Source: Eubacterium sp. CAG:841 (GTDB lineage Bacteria; Bacillota; Clostridia; Oscillospirales; CAG-272). Taken from it: a DNA stretch of 19,236 bases. Of this stretch, positions 7,711-15,179 are shown in pieces. How positions within the stretch are numbered: position 1 is the first letter of the stretch; each line of letters opens with the position of its first letter. The stretch covers positions 39,431 to 58,666 of the forward strand of contig FR898219.1 of the NCBI GenBank assembly GCA_000437375.1, read 5' to 3'. The translations under genes and the position numbers were made by a program. The notes beneath the pieces were generated by a model. That model did not search any database, was not told where the DNA came from, and saw only the letters and a list, made by a program, of their open reading frames with translations.

Positions 7711-9024
7711 ATGAAAAAAGAAAAAAACAACATTGGGCAAAAAGTAAATCACCTGCCTGAGCATGGACCGCTTAACAGCGAAGGAAAGGAAATATTGCTT
7801 TCGCTGCGTAATGTGGATATCACTTTTGGCAAAGGAGATAATGCCGTAGAAGCGGTAAAAAATGCGTCGTTTGACATTCTCAAGGGCGAAACCTTTTCGC
7901 TTGTCGGCGAATCGGGATCAGGAAAAACAACGATAGGTCGCGCGGTTATACGAGTAAATCCCTGCGCCGCAGGCGAGATCGACTACAAGGGAGTTCGTAT
8001 CTCCGGAAAAATTCCTTATTCGCTTGACCGTGAGGTAATACGCAACATTCAGATGGTATTTCAGGATCCGGCGGCTTCGCTCAACGAGCGTGCAACGGTG
8101 GATTATATCATCTCTGAAGGACTTTATAACTTCCACCTCTTTGAAAATGAGGCGGACAGAGTTAATAAAGTTGAAAACATGATAAAAGAAGTCGGACTTC
8201 TTCCCGAGCATCTTACAAGATATCCGCACGAGTTCTCAGGCGGTCAGCGTCAGAGAATAGGGCTTGCAAGAGCAATGGTAATGGAACCCGAGCTTGTTGT
8301 AGCGGACGAGCCTATCTCAGCGCTTGACGTGTCGATTCGTGCACAAGTGCTTAACCTTCTTAAAAAATTCCAGAAGGAAAGAGGTACAACGTATCTGTTC
8401 ATAGCGCACGACCTTTCGATAGTACGGTTCATTTCAGATCATATCGGCGTTATATATAAGGGCGATATCGTTGAAATAGCGTCTGCGGAAGAGCTTTTCA
8501 ACTATCCGCTCCATCCGTATACGCGCTCACTTATATCGGCTATACCGATACCCGATCCAGAGCTTGAGAAGAACAAGGTGCTCTTTACTTATGATCCTTC
8601 CGTTCACGATTACAGCGAGGACAAGCCGGAGATGACTTGCATCGGTCACGACCACTATATCTTCGGAAATAAGAAGGAGATCGAGGAATACAAGACGATA
8701 AGAGAAAAAGGCGAGCCGATAAAGTCGATCACGATAGTTCCCGGCGGAAGTGCAAAGCAGAGCGAATCAAAGCAGGAAAGTGAAGACGTGCTTTCGGGCA
8801 GCAACTACATTCTTGAAACTCCTCTCCACGACACGGGTAACATTTGGTATTCGGTGGGAGGCTTCTTCCTTCCGATAACAGGATTGATAGTCGGGGCGAT
8901 ATTCAAACGTCACAAGCATATACGAAACTTCAAGGCTTGCAAAAAAGGATCGATAATAGGCCTTCTGCTTCGCGCGGGACTTCTTGTTCTGTTCCTTATT
9001 TGCTTGCTTCTTGCACTTCTGTAA
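7711..9024 (+). CDS. oppF: Oligopeptide ABC transporter ATPase OppF/AmiF with C-terminal membrane hairpin
   Basis: 437 residues. Walker A GESGSGKT (66-73), Q-loop Gln118 (VFQDPAASLN), signature SGGQRQR (176-182), Walker B LVVADEP (195-201) and His233 are all present, so this half should be active. The C-terminal domain (LHPYTRSLISAIPIPDPE, then YDPSVHDYSEDKPEM and a HYIFGNKKEIEEYK motif) is the Gram-positive OppF type. Unlike ordinary OppF, it continues for about 100 residues: a polar Ser/Glu/Lys linker (about 345-370), then two hydrophobic segments (about 378-398 and 413-436) separated by a basic stretch FKRHKHIRNFKACKK. The basic linker predicts a cytoplasmic turn or surface between two membrane passes. 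AGGAG at 7697-7701 overlaps the oppD stop, so the genes are tightly coupled. Confidence 0.93.
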   Translation: MKKEKNNIGQKVNHLPEHGPLNSEGKEILLSLRNVDITFGKGDNAVEAVKNASFDILKGETFSLVGESGSGKTTIGRAVIRVNPCAAGEIDYKGVRISGKIPYSLDREVIRNIQMVFQDPAASLNERATVDYIISEGLYNFHLFENEADRVNKVENMIKEVGLLPEHLTRYPHEFSGGQRQRIGLARAMVMEPELVVADEPISALDVSIRAQVLNLLKKFQKERGTTYLFIAHDLSIVRFISDHIGVIYKGDIVEIASAEELFNYPLHPYTRSLISAIPIPDPELEKNKVLFTYDPSVHDYSEDKPEMTCIGHDHYIFGNKKEIEEYKTIREKGEPIKSITIVPGGSAKQSESKQESEDVLSGSNYILETPLHDTGNIWYSVGGFFLPITGLIVGAIFKRHKHIRNFKACKKGSIIGLLLRAGLLVLFLICLLLALL

Positions 9025-9039
9025 CGGCGGTAAAATAAT

Positions 9040-10293
9040 ATGGGCAGAGGATTTTTCGGCGGAGAAAAAAGAACTCCGAACGTAAAGCCTGTTGAAAAAA
9101 TAGAGCTTTCGGAAAAGAACCCTACACCAAGAATAATAGCCATTGTCGCACTTATTTTAATTGCGGCAATGGCTTTTGCCTATGGAGCGAACAAGCTTAT
9201 TTCGGGAGAGAGCGGATGGCGGGATATCGAAGTCAGAAGCGAAAAAGGATATACCTGCGCGGACGATTTCCGATTTGTTTATAACATTGGTGTAAGCGGA
9301 GTTTCGGCAAATACAGAGTATAAAAAGCTTTCATCGCTTTATACAAGTGCTATGGAAGAAATATATTATGCGCTTGACGAAAAGAGCGTGCATGACGGAG
9401 CGAAAAATCTTGCGTATGTAAATCAGCATCCGAATGAAGAAACGGAGATAGATCCGCTTCTGTATAAGGCGCTTGAAAGTTTTTCGGAAGACAGGAAAAA
9501 GCTTCTTTATCTTGCTCCGATATATTACGATTATGCCGATTTGCTTGACAGCGAAAGCGACGAAGAGGCAAGGGAATACGATCCTTACGAAAATGACAGT
9601 GTAAGAGAGTATTTTGCGGAAGTTTCTGCATTTATAAATTCGGGCACTGACATAAAGCTTGAACTTTTGGGTGACAACAAGGTACTTCTTTCCGTTTCGG
9701 ATGAATACAAGGCTTTTGCGACCGAATACGGAATACAGCGCTATCTTGATTTTTATTGGCTGAAGAACGCTATTATAATCGACCATATTGCTGACGAGAT
9801 GATATCTGCAGGTTTTACTCGCGGATATATAACAAGCTATGACGGTTATACGAGATTTTTTGGCAACGAGACGCTCTCGGCGGATATTGTTGTAAGAGAA
9901 AACAGTAAACTCACGGTTGCGGCAACACTTAACACAAAGAGTAAAATGTCGGTCGTATATCTGCGCAATTATATTATGTATGAAGGCGAAAAGTACAATT
10001 GCTACACATACGAAAACGGTGCTTCCAGAACACGTTATATAAGCGCGGCGGACGGTCTTTGCAGGTGCGCTGCCGACATGCTTGTTCTTTATTCGGAGAA
10101 CAATTCGTGCTTTGATATTGCGCTTTCCGCGTCGGAAATTTTCATAGCGGATGAACTTGATGAGACCTCTCTCAAAACACTCGAAAATATTAACACGATA
10201 TTCCATATCGGAGGAAAAGAACTTTTTACAAGCGGAAATACAGATGACATATCCCTTGCGGGCAATGGATTTACACTCAATAAAATCAAATAA
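9040..10293 (+). CDS. Membrane-anchored protein of unknown function at the end of the opp operon
   Basis: 417 residues. A 31-residue basic or polar cytoplasmic N-tail is followed by one membrane helix (about 32-54, IIAIVALILIAAMAFAYGAN) and an extracytoplasmic domain of about 360 residues. It has no lipobox. It starts 15 bases after oppF with a weak site (GGCGG) and shares its terminator, so it belongs to the transporter operon. The order of elements loosely recalls ApbE flavin transferase: NQHPNEETEIDPLLYKALESF, a middle EYGIQRYLDFYWLKNAIIIDHIADEMISAGF, then YITSYDGYTRFFG, and late YISAADGLCRCAADML. The ApbE flavin-binding GGIAKG and GG motifs are absent. If related, it is a catalytically dead scaffold or binding domain. 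I do not assign a function. Confidence 0.75.
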   Translation: MGRGFFGGEKRTPNVKPVEKIELSEKNPTPRIIAIVALILIAAMAFAYGANKLISGESGWRDIEVRSEKGYTCADDFRFVYNIGVSGVSANTEYKKLSSLYTSAMEEIYYALDEKSVHDGAKNLAYVNQHPNEETEIDPLLYKALESFSEDRKKLLYLAPIYYDYADLLDSESDEEAREYDPYENDSVREYFAEVSAFINSGTDIKLELLGDNKVLLSVSDEYKAFATEYGIQRYLDFYWLKNAIIIDHIADEMISAGFTRGYITSYDGYTRFFGNETLSADIVVRENSKLTVAATLNTKSKMSVVYLRNYIMYEGEKYNCYTYENGASRTRYISAADGLCRCAADMLVLYSENNSCFDIALSASEIFIADELDETSLKTLENINTIFHIGGKELFTSGNTDDISLAGNGFTLNKIK

Positions 10294-10300
10294 AAAAATA

Positions 10301-10333
10301 AACGCCGCAGCACATATTCTGTGTTGCGGCGTT
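10301..10333. terminator. Bidirectional terminator between opp operon and the minus-strand block
   Basis: AACGCCGCAGCACA (10301-10314) pairs with TGTGTTGCGGCGTT (10320-10333), with one G-U wobble and a 5-base loop. TTTT follows on the plus strand, and a longer T-rich run (complement of the A-run at 10290-10300) follows on the minus strand. It can therefore end both converging transcripts. Confidence 0.88.
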
Positions 10334-10404
10334 TTATAACGCAAATAGAAAAGAGAATTTAATACAAATATATAAAATTAAAAACCGAGATGACACAAGA
10401 ATAA

Positions 10405-11544
10405 TCAGAAACGGTGTGTTTTTGACTTTCGAAGCTCGCGATACAATGGCAAATAAATTTCCTGATCGCGTATAGGGCAGCCGACGGTCATTTCAGCGCA
10501 AAGAAGCTCGGAGCATTTTCCGCATGCGATGCATGAGGTTTTAAGCTCGGTTTTTCCGGAAATAAAATTGCTTGCAAAATCTGTGGCAGCGAGAGCCGCG
10601 CGACCGAACCCGACCATATCGCTTTTTCCCAAAGCGATAACTTCCGCCGCGACATACGGCGCAAGATTTTTCAGGTAACTCATTCCGGATGCAATGACGC
10701 ACAGTCCGGGTGCGGCTTTTTTTATTTCAGCCGCCCCGCAGATAAGTCTTTCAAGACTTTTCAGCGGATGTTCGGGAGGCATTTCCTCCGAGATGTTTGA
10801 CGGAAAGCAAAGGCGGCTGATCTTGTAAGGCGAACCTGACGTTACGCTTGCTACGGAAAGTCCTTTTTCATAGAGCGATAAAACAGCTTCCGCGTCTTTT
10901 TCGGTGTTTCCCGAAAGGCCGTACCGACAGGAGATTACAGCGTTATGAGGAGCGATATCGATTATCGAATCAAAAACGCTGCCCGCATCGGGTGAAGTGC
11001 AGAGAATATCGCCGTGACAAAGCTTGATATCAACGCCGTCAAAGCCTGCCTCAAAAGCGAGCTTGACAGCGGCGGAAAACCTTTCCGTAAGTGTTTTCGA
11101 ATTTATCTTTCCCGCCGACAGCTGAATTATCAAAGGAGCGGAAGACACAGCCCTCATCTTGCTTATCAGTATTTTATACTTGTGTATATTATTGCGCGTG
11201 ATAAGAAGCTGACGGCCGCTTTGGCGACAGTCTTTATCAAGCGCAGCGGTGCCGCAATATATAAGTCCTGCGCCAGACGATGCAAAACGAAGCCACCGCC
11301 TTTCCGAGAGGAAAGACGGTGAGCCGTCGTCGCAACAATCAAGACACTCCATAGGATTTACGGCAATTGAATTTGAAAGAGTGAGATAAACTCCGTTTTT
11401 GAGCCGCAACTGCGGCTTTGCCGACAGCGGAGCAACATCCTCGCGCACGGGAATGTTTATCCCGTTTCTGCGGCAGATGTAGGAAAGCTCTTTTATCGTG
11501 CCGAAGTTATAGGAATATTCGGTCTTTTTTTCGTATGCGTACAT
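10405..11544 (-). CDS. Old Yellow Enzyme-family NADH:flavin oxidoreductase with Fe-S cysteines
   Basis: 379 residues, a predicted cytoplasmic FMN TIM barrel. Family marks: NSIAVNPMECLD (58-69, usual N-R-x-V-x-x-P-M), SERRWLRFASSGAGLIYCGT (80-99), PLIIQLSAG (137-145), AFEAGFDGVDIKLCHGDIL (163-181), and a late GFGRAALA phosphate-binding motif (312-319). A C-terminal cluster Cys338-x2-Cys341-x2-Cys344-x11-Cys356 matches the 4Fe-4S site of the dienoyl-CoA reductase/BaiCD branch, but the following flavodoxin-like domain is absent, so electrons must come another way. The usual stretch after HG (F-L-S-P...Y-G-G-S...E-N-R) is missing, making the active-site loop about 20 residues short. The position of the usual catalytic His is Lys174. 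Substrate unknown. It starts 12 bases after pfp with no clear ribosome site, so it probably relies on coupling. Confidence 0.85.
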   Translation of the reverse strand: MYAYEKKTEYSYNFGTIKELSYICRRNGINIPVREDVAPLSAKPQLRLKNGVYLTLSNSIAVNPMECLDCCDDGSPSFLSERRWLRFASSGAGLIYCGTAALDKDCRQSGRQLLITRNNIHKYKILISKMRAVSSAPLIIQLSAGKINSKTLTERFSAAVKLAFEAGFDGVDIKLCHGDILCTSPDAGSVFDSIIDIAPHNAVISCRYGLSGNTEKDAEAVLSLYEKGLSVASVTSGSPYKISRLCFPSNISEEMPPEHPLKSLERLICGAAEIKKAAPGLCVIASGMSYLKNLAPYVAAEVIALGKSDMVGFGRAALAATDFASNFISGKTELKTSCIACGKCSELLCAEMTVGCPIRDQEIYLPLYRELRKSKTHRF

Positions 11545-11556
11545 AAGGTGCGCAGA

Positions 11557-12786
11557 TTATTTGAGGGTTATAAAATCTGGAAGCCCGTTTTTGTAGGTGC
11601 ATTCAGCTTCGCCCATTATAAGCGGAGCGATATATCTTACACATTCTTCAGTCACGCCGTTTCCGCGCTTGGTGATAAATTCTCTCGGAACGCTTCTGAC
11701 AGCGTTGGCAACGGAAGCAATATCGCAAAGTCCGGCTTCGCACTTGTAGGGATCTGACGATGTGCGTACAAAGCATGCCATTTTTCCCGTTTCGCCGTTT
11801 ACCGCATAATTTGCTGCGGCTTTGCCTACCATAACGGATTCATCGATATCGGTTTTCGAGCGTATGTGAGCCGCGCATCTTTGAGGCAGATTAAGCTCAA
11901 CGGAGCGGACTTTGCATCCGAACTTCTCTTTTACGGCAAGCTCAAGCGCCTTGCCTGTGCCGGAAAGATACTTATGACCGAAAACGTCGACTGCGCCGCT
12001 CTGAGTGCCTTCACCGACGTAGGTTCCGTCCGCCGTACGTGCGCCTTCCGAAACCGCAACGACAACGTTCGGATGCTTTTCAAACGCTGCGGCAATATCC
12101 TCGTAGAACTTTTCATAATCAAAAGGAACTTCGGGGAGATATACAAGATCCGGAGCGATGCCCGAAAGAGAGGGAAGAGCCGCTGCGGCGGTGAGCCATC
12201 CTGCGTCGCGTCCCATTATTTCTATTATTGTAACGGCTTTTACCGTGTAAACAGCCGTATCGAGAAGAATTTCCTGCGTTACGGCTGCGATGTATTTCGC
12301 AGCGGAACCGAAGCCGGGCGTGTGGTCGGTGCCGGCAAGGTCGTTGTCTATTGTTTTCGGTACGCCCATAACGCGCATATCAAATCCGACCGAGGCACAG
12401 TAGCGTGAGAGCTTTGCAACGGTGTCCATCGAATCGTTTCCGCCGATGTAGAAGAAATAGCGGATATCGTATTTTTTGAAAATCTCAACGAGCTTTTCGA
12501 ACGTTGCGGGATCGTCTTCGGGCTTGGGGAGCTTCTTCCTGCACGAGCCGAGAGCGGCGGCAGGAGTCTGCTCGAGAAGCCTGAGAGAGGCTTCGTCCGG
12601 AAGTTTTTCTCCGAGATCGCAGAAGCGCTCGGCAAGAACGCCTTCGATACCGTTTATTGCACCGTATATTTTTCCTATGCAGTCTGCGTCTTTGCAGCCG
12701 CGAACAACGCCGGAAAGTGTAGCGTTTATAGCGGCGGTAGGACCGCCGGACTGACCTATTACAGCGTTACCGTAGAGTTTATTCAT
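11557..12786 (-). CDS. pfp: Phosphofructokinase, predicted pyrophosphate-dependent
   Basis: 409 residues. Phosphorylates fructose 6-phosphate to the 1,6-bisphosphate in glycolysis. Motifs in order: GQSGGPT (11-17), GGNDS (115-119), PKTIDND (143-149) with catalytic Asp147, MGRDAGW (191-197), and AVSEGAR (244-250). Asp at the second position of the acidic pair (E. coli Gly104) and Lys in PKTIDND (E. coli Gly124) are the classic signs of PPi rather than ATP use, which would make the step reversible. The first position of the pair is Asn instead of the usual Asp. I recall GGNDS in other clostridial members of this clade, so it is probably a clade trait rather than damage. The ribosome site (AAAGGA on the minus strand) and a good promoter lie just upstream. 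The reductase gene follows in the same transcript. Confidence 0.94.
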   Translation of the reverse strand: MNKLYGNAVIGQSGGPTAAINATLSGVVRGCKDADCIGKIYGAINGIEGVLAERFCDLGEKLPDEASLRLLEQTPAAALGSCRKKLPKPEDDPATFEKLVEIFKKYDIRYFFYIGGNDSMDTVAKLSRYCASVGFDMRVMGVPKTIDNDLAGTDHTPGFGSAAKYIAAVTQEILLDTAVYTVKAVTIIEIMGRDAGWLTAAAALPSLSGIAPDLVYLPEVPFDYEKFYEDIAAAFEKHPNVVVAVSEGARTADGTYVGEGTQSGAVDVFGHKYLSGTGKALELAVKEKFGCKVRSVELNLPQRCAAHIRSKTDIDESVMVGKAAANYAVNGETGKMACFVRTSSDPYKCEAGLCDIASVANAVRSVPREFITKRGNGVTEECVRYIAPLIMGEAECTYKNGLPDFITLK

Positions 12787-12827
12787 AACAGTTTTGTCCT
12801 TTCGTTAAAACAAAAATTTACAGAATA

Positions 12828-12856
12828 AGTATACCACGCAAAAAGGTGTTTTTCAA
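12828..12856 (-). promoter_or_regulatory. Promoter of pfp with palindrome on the -35
   Basis: On the minus strand: TTGAAA (12851-12856), a 17-base spacer, then TATACT (12828-12833) preceded by TGG (extended -10). An imperfect palindrome, GTGTT-TTTC-AACAC (12846-12859) with flanking A5/T5 runs, covers the -35 and could be an operator. Confidence 0.75.
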
Positions 12857-12896
12857 CACTTTTTGTTACTTTACGCAAAAAAATAAAATCAAAACA

Positions 12897-12939
12897 AAAA
12901 ATCGGAAATCCACAGCGGCAATGCGGAATTTCCGATTTT
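12897..12939 (-). terminator. Intrinsic terminator of the beta-helix gene
   Basis: AAAATCGGAAAT (12897-12908) pairs with ATTTCCGATTTT (12928-12939). On the minus strand the stem is followed by a T run. It lies 12 bases after the beta-helix gene's stop and insulates it from the pfp promoter. Confidence 0.85.
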
Positions 12940-12950
12940 ATACTTACGTA

Positions 12951-14078
12951 TTAAAAGTCTGTCTGTATCTGTGCGAGAGCCGACGGTGAGATTTTTTTCG
13001 TAAACGTTTCGCCTTTCGGTACGCCGCGAAAGATATTGCTCATTATGCGCATTTTTCCGCCTTCGGTCGGATTTTCTATCCGCCATGCAAAGATATGGCT
13101 TCCGACCGGATCGGGATATATTTCGGAGTTTCTTATCTTGCCATCGTGCTGTGATGAAAATCCGAGTCCCGCTCCGTCGCAGACGTTAAACTCGAACGAA
13201 ACGTTTTTGCCTATTCTGTCGCGTATCTCGTACGCCGCCAAGCCGTAGTTATACATTGTGTTGCTCCTGAAAACGATATTTTCAAAGTCGCCGCAATCTC
13301 CTCCGCCCTGAGTTGTAAAACAGGAGTCGTATATCTCAAGAAATTCACAGTTTTCGACTTTGCAGTTTTCGGCGCCGTTCCAGAATTCAACGGCGTTTCC
13401 GCAGCGTATTCTCATTTCTTCGTTCCATACGCATCCGCCGATGAAATCAAAGCGGCAGTCGGAGATTTCAATGCCGGACGGTTTTGTCTGCGCGTAGCCG
13501 TGAAGTCCCGAACAGAGAAAATGCAGTCCGTCGAAGCGAACATAGCTCTTTCCCGAAGCAAGACAACGGTTTCCGAAAAGCGCGATCTCTATATCGCCGA
13601 ACACCTCGGACGGATTTCCGTCGGAATACAGATAAAGCTCCGCACCTTGAGGGACATCTTTCTGACATCCGTATGCCGAAAACCACCACTTTCCGCTTTC
13701 GTCAAGGTCGTTTTTGTTCCATACGAGCGTGCCGAAGCTTTTTCCGAACCCGAAAATGATGTTTCCCGGTTCGCTCGGAAGCGGTATTCTCAGACGGTAG
13801 ATATTCTTTTTGGTTTCTTCCCAAAGCCATTTACCGGAGCAGTTCTTTGAGCCGAAGAATTTCGGTGCGGGACCTTCCCCGTAGGTTTTGAATGTTATCG
13901 GCTTGTCCTTTTCTCCGCTCGGGGAGAAAATGCCGCAGTGATATTCGCTTCCGCGACGAAAGTATACGGTATCGCCCGGCAAAAGTGAAATGCCTGTGTG
14001 CGACGGAAGGGGAGAGGATGGGCTTTTGCCGTCGTTTTCGTCAATACCGTTGAGTGAATCGATATAATAATCAGCCAT
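12951..14078 (-). CDS. Right-handed parallel beta-helix protein, possible polysaccharide-active enzyme
   Basis: 375 residues. The start, YYIDSLNGIDENDGKSP (4-20), and PGDTVYFRRGSEYHCGIF...GEKDKPITFKTYGEG (34-69) match the opening of many clostridial and Bacteroidetes beta-helix proteins related to pectate lyases. Rung-like repeats run from about 165 to 355: YVRFDGLHF, GIEISDCRFDFIGG, NAVEFWNGAENCKVENCEF, and NIVFRSNTMYNYG. No signal peptide, lipobox or anchor is visible, although most relatives are secreted. The start is firm: AAGGAG eight bases upstream and no in-frame hydrophobic extension. The protein is therefore either cytoplasmic, acting on imported oligosaccharide, or exported another way. 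Catalytic residues cannot be assigned by eye. Monocistronic, with its own promoter and terminator. Confidence 0.82.
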   Translation of the reverse strand: MADYYIDSLNGIDENDGKSPSSPLPSHTGISLLPGDTVYFRRGSEYHCGIFSPSGEKDKPITFKTYGEGPAPKFFGSKNCSGKWLWEETKKNIYRLRIPLPSEPGNIIFGFGKSFGTLVWNKNDLDESGKWWFSAYGCQKDVPQGAELYLYSDGNPSEVFGDIEIALFGNRCLASGKSYVRFDGLHFLCSGLHGYAQTKPSGIEISDCRFDFIGGCVWNEEMRIRCGNAVEFWNGAENCKVENCEFLEIYDSCFTTQGGGDCGDFENIVFRSNTMYNYGLAAYEIRDRIGKNVSFEFNVCDGAGLGFSSQHDGKIRNSEIYPDPVGSHIFAWRIENPTEGGKMRIMSNIFRGVPKGETFTKKISPSALAQIQTDF

Positions 14079-14109
14079 TTGAAAGGCTCCTTTTTCTGCG
14101 ATTTTCTAA

Positions 14110-14138
14110 ATTGTATCACTTGCGGGGAGTTGTGTCAA
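14110..14138 (-). promoter_or_regulatory. Promoter of the beta-helix gene
   Basis: On the minus strand: TTGACA (14133-14138), a 17-base spacer, then TACAAT (14110-14115). One mismatch from consensus across both hexamers. The ribosome site AAGGAG is at 14087-14092. Confidence 0.87.
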
Positions 14139-14156
14139 GCGCACGGACAGGTGCGC
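14139..14156. repeat. Inverted repeat between divergent promoters, candidate operator
   Basis: GCGCAC-N6-GTGCGC is a perfect 6-bp arm inverted repeat. It directly abuts the -35 of the minus-strand promoter and lies 23 bases before the -35 of the plus-strand promoter. The position suits a regulator site acting on one or both genes. No regulator gene lies beside it in this window. Confidence 0.5.
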
Positions 14157-14179
14157 ATGAATATATTTTCCGAAACCTA

Positions 14180-14208
14180 TTGACATATAAATCATAAACG
14201 GCTATAAT
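14180..14208 (+). promoter_or_regulatory. Perfect sigma-A promoter of the ABC exporter pair
   Basis: TTGACA (14180-14185), a 17-base spacer, then TATAAT (14203-14208): the exact consensus. Such a strong core promoter suggests either constitutive expression or control by a repressor. Confidence 0.92.
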
Positions 14209-14264
14209 TTGATGTAGAACAGATGATATAAATCCTTTAACAAAATTTTAATGAAAGGAATCAT

Positions 14265-15179
14265 ATGGAGAACATTATAGAAATAAATCATCTTAACAAA
14301 TCGTTTGGTGACGTGAAAGCGGTAAATGATCTTTCGTTTCGTGTAAAAACGGGCGAGCTTTTTGCGTTTCTTGGTGTGAACGGCGCTGGAAAATCTACAA
14401 CGATATCAATTATGTGCGGTCAGCTTGCAAAGGACAGCGGCGAGGTTTGCATCTGCGGCAAAAGCGTTGACGGCGATATGAAAAATATAAGCGGAAGACT
14501 CGGAGTTGTGTTTCAGAATTCGGCGCTCGACAAGGCGCTTTCGGTGAAAGATAATCTTCGGAGTCGCGCGGCTCTTTACGGTATAACGGGGAAAGATTTC
14601 AGAGAAAGACTTTGCGAGCTTGCAAAGCTGCTCGATTTTGAAAATCTTCTCACAAGAACGGTGGGCAAGCTTTCGGGCGGTCAGCGCAGAAGGATTGACA
14701 TCGCCCGCGCGCTTATTCACCGTCCGGAAATACTTATTCTTGACGAGCCGACGACGGGACTTGATCCGCAGACGAGAAAGCTTCTGTGGGACGTTGTCCG
14801 TGAACTTCGTAAAACGGAGAATATGACGGTGTTTCTTACGACTCACTATATGGAAGAGGCGGCGGATGCCGACTACGTTATAATTCTTGACAGCGGAAAG
14901 ATCGCCGCAGAGGGAACGCCGCTTACGCTGAAAAATACATATACGGGCGACTTTATAACGCTTTACAATCCTACGGAAGAAGCGCTTGAAACGCTCGGGC
15001 TTCCGTATGAAAAGATCCGCGACGCGGTACGCATATCGGTTCGCGACACGGCGGAGGCAACGAGACTTATTACAAAGCATCCGGATATATTCACTGACTA
15101 TGAAATAACGAAGGGAAAAATGGATGACGTTTTTCTTGCCGTTACAGGCAAAAAGCTGACGGGAGGTGTTGAAAAATGA
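14265..15179 (+). CDS. ABC exporter ATP-binding protein (DrrA-like)
   Basis: 304 residues, the cytoplasmic energy subunit of an ABC-2 exporter. Walker A GVNGAGKST (37-45), Q-loop Gln84 (VVFQNSALD), signature SGGQRRR (137-143), Walker B ILILDEPTTGLDP (156-168), and His194 in TTHYMEEA are complete. The spacing and the C-terminal domain (about 220-304) fit the drug or lipid exporter group typified by DrrA and NodI. The cargo (drug, peptide, lipid) cannot be read from the sequence. The ribosome site AAAGGA lies at 14254-14259. Its stop overlaps the permease start by 4 bases (ATGA). Confidence 0.93.
   Translation: MENIIEINHLNKSFGDVKAVNDLSFRVKTGELFAFLGVNGAGKSTTISIMCGQLAKDSGEVCICGKSVDGDMKNISGRLGVVFQNSALDKALSVKDNLRSRAALYGITGKDFRERLCELAKLLDFENLLTRTVGKLSGGQRRRIDIARALIHRPEILILDEPTTGLDPQTRKLLWDVVRELRKTENMTVFLTTHYMEEAADADYVIILDSGKIAAEGTPLTLKNTYTGDFITLYNPTEEALETLGLPYEKIRDAVRISVRDTAEATRLITKHPDIFTDYEITKGKMDDVFLAVTGKKLTGGVEK

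Noticed and set aside
9331..10344. 337-codon open frame on the minus strand, antisense to the 9040-10293 gene
   Set aside because: The plus-strand frame has a membrane helix, operon spacing and a shared terminator. The antisense product is Arg/Ile/Cys-rich without recognisable motifs, and runs into the terminator stem.
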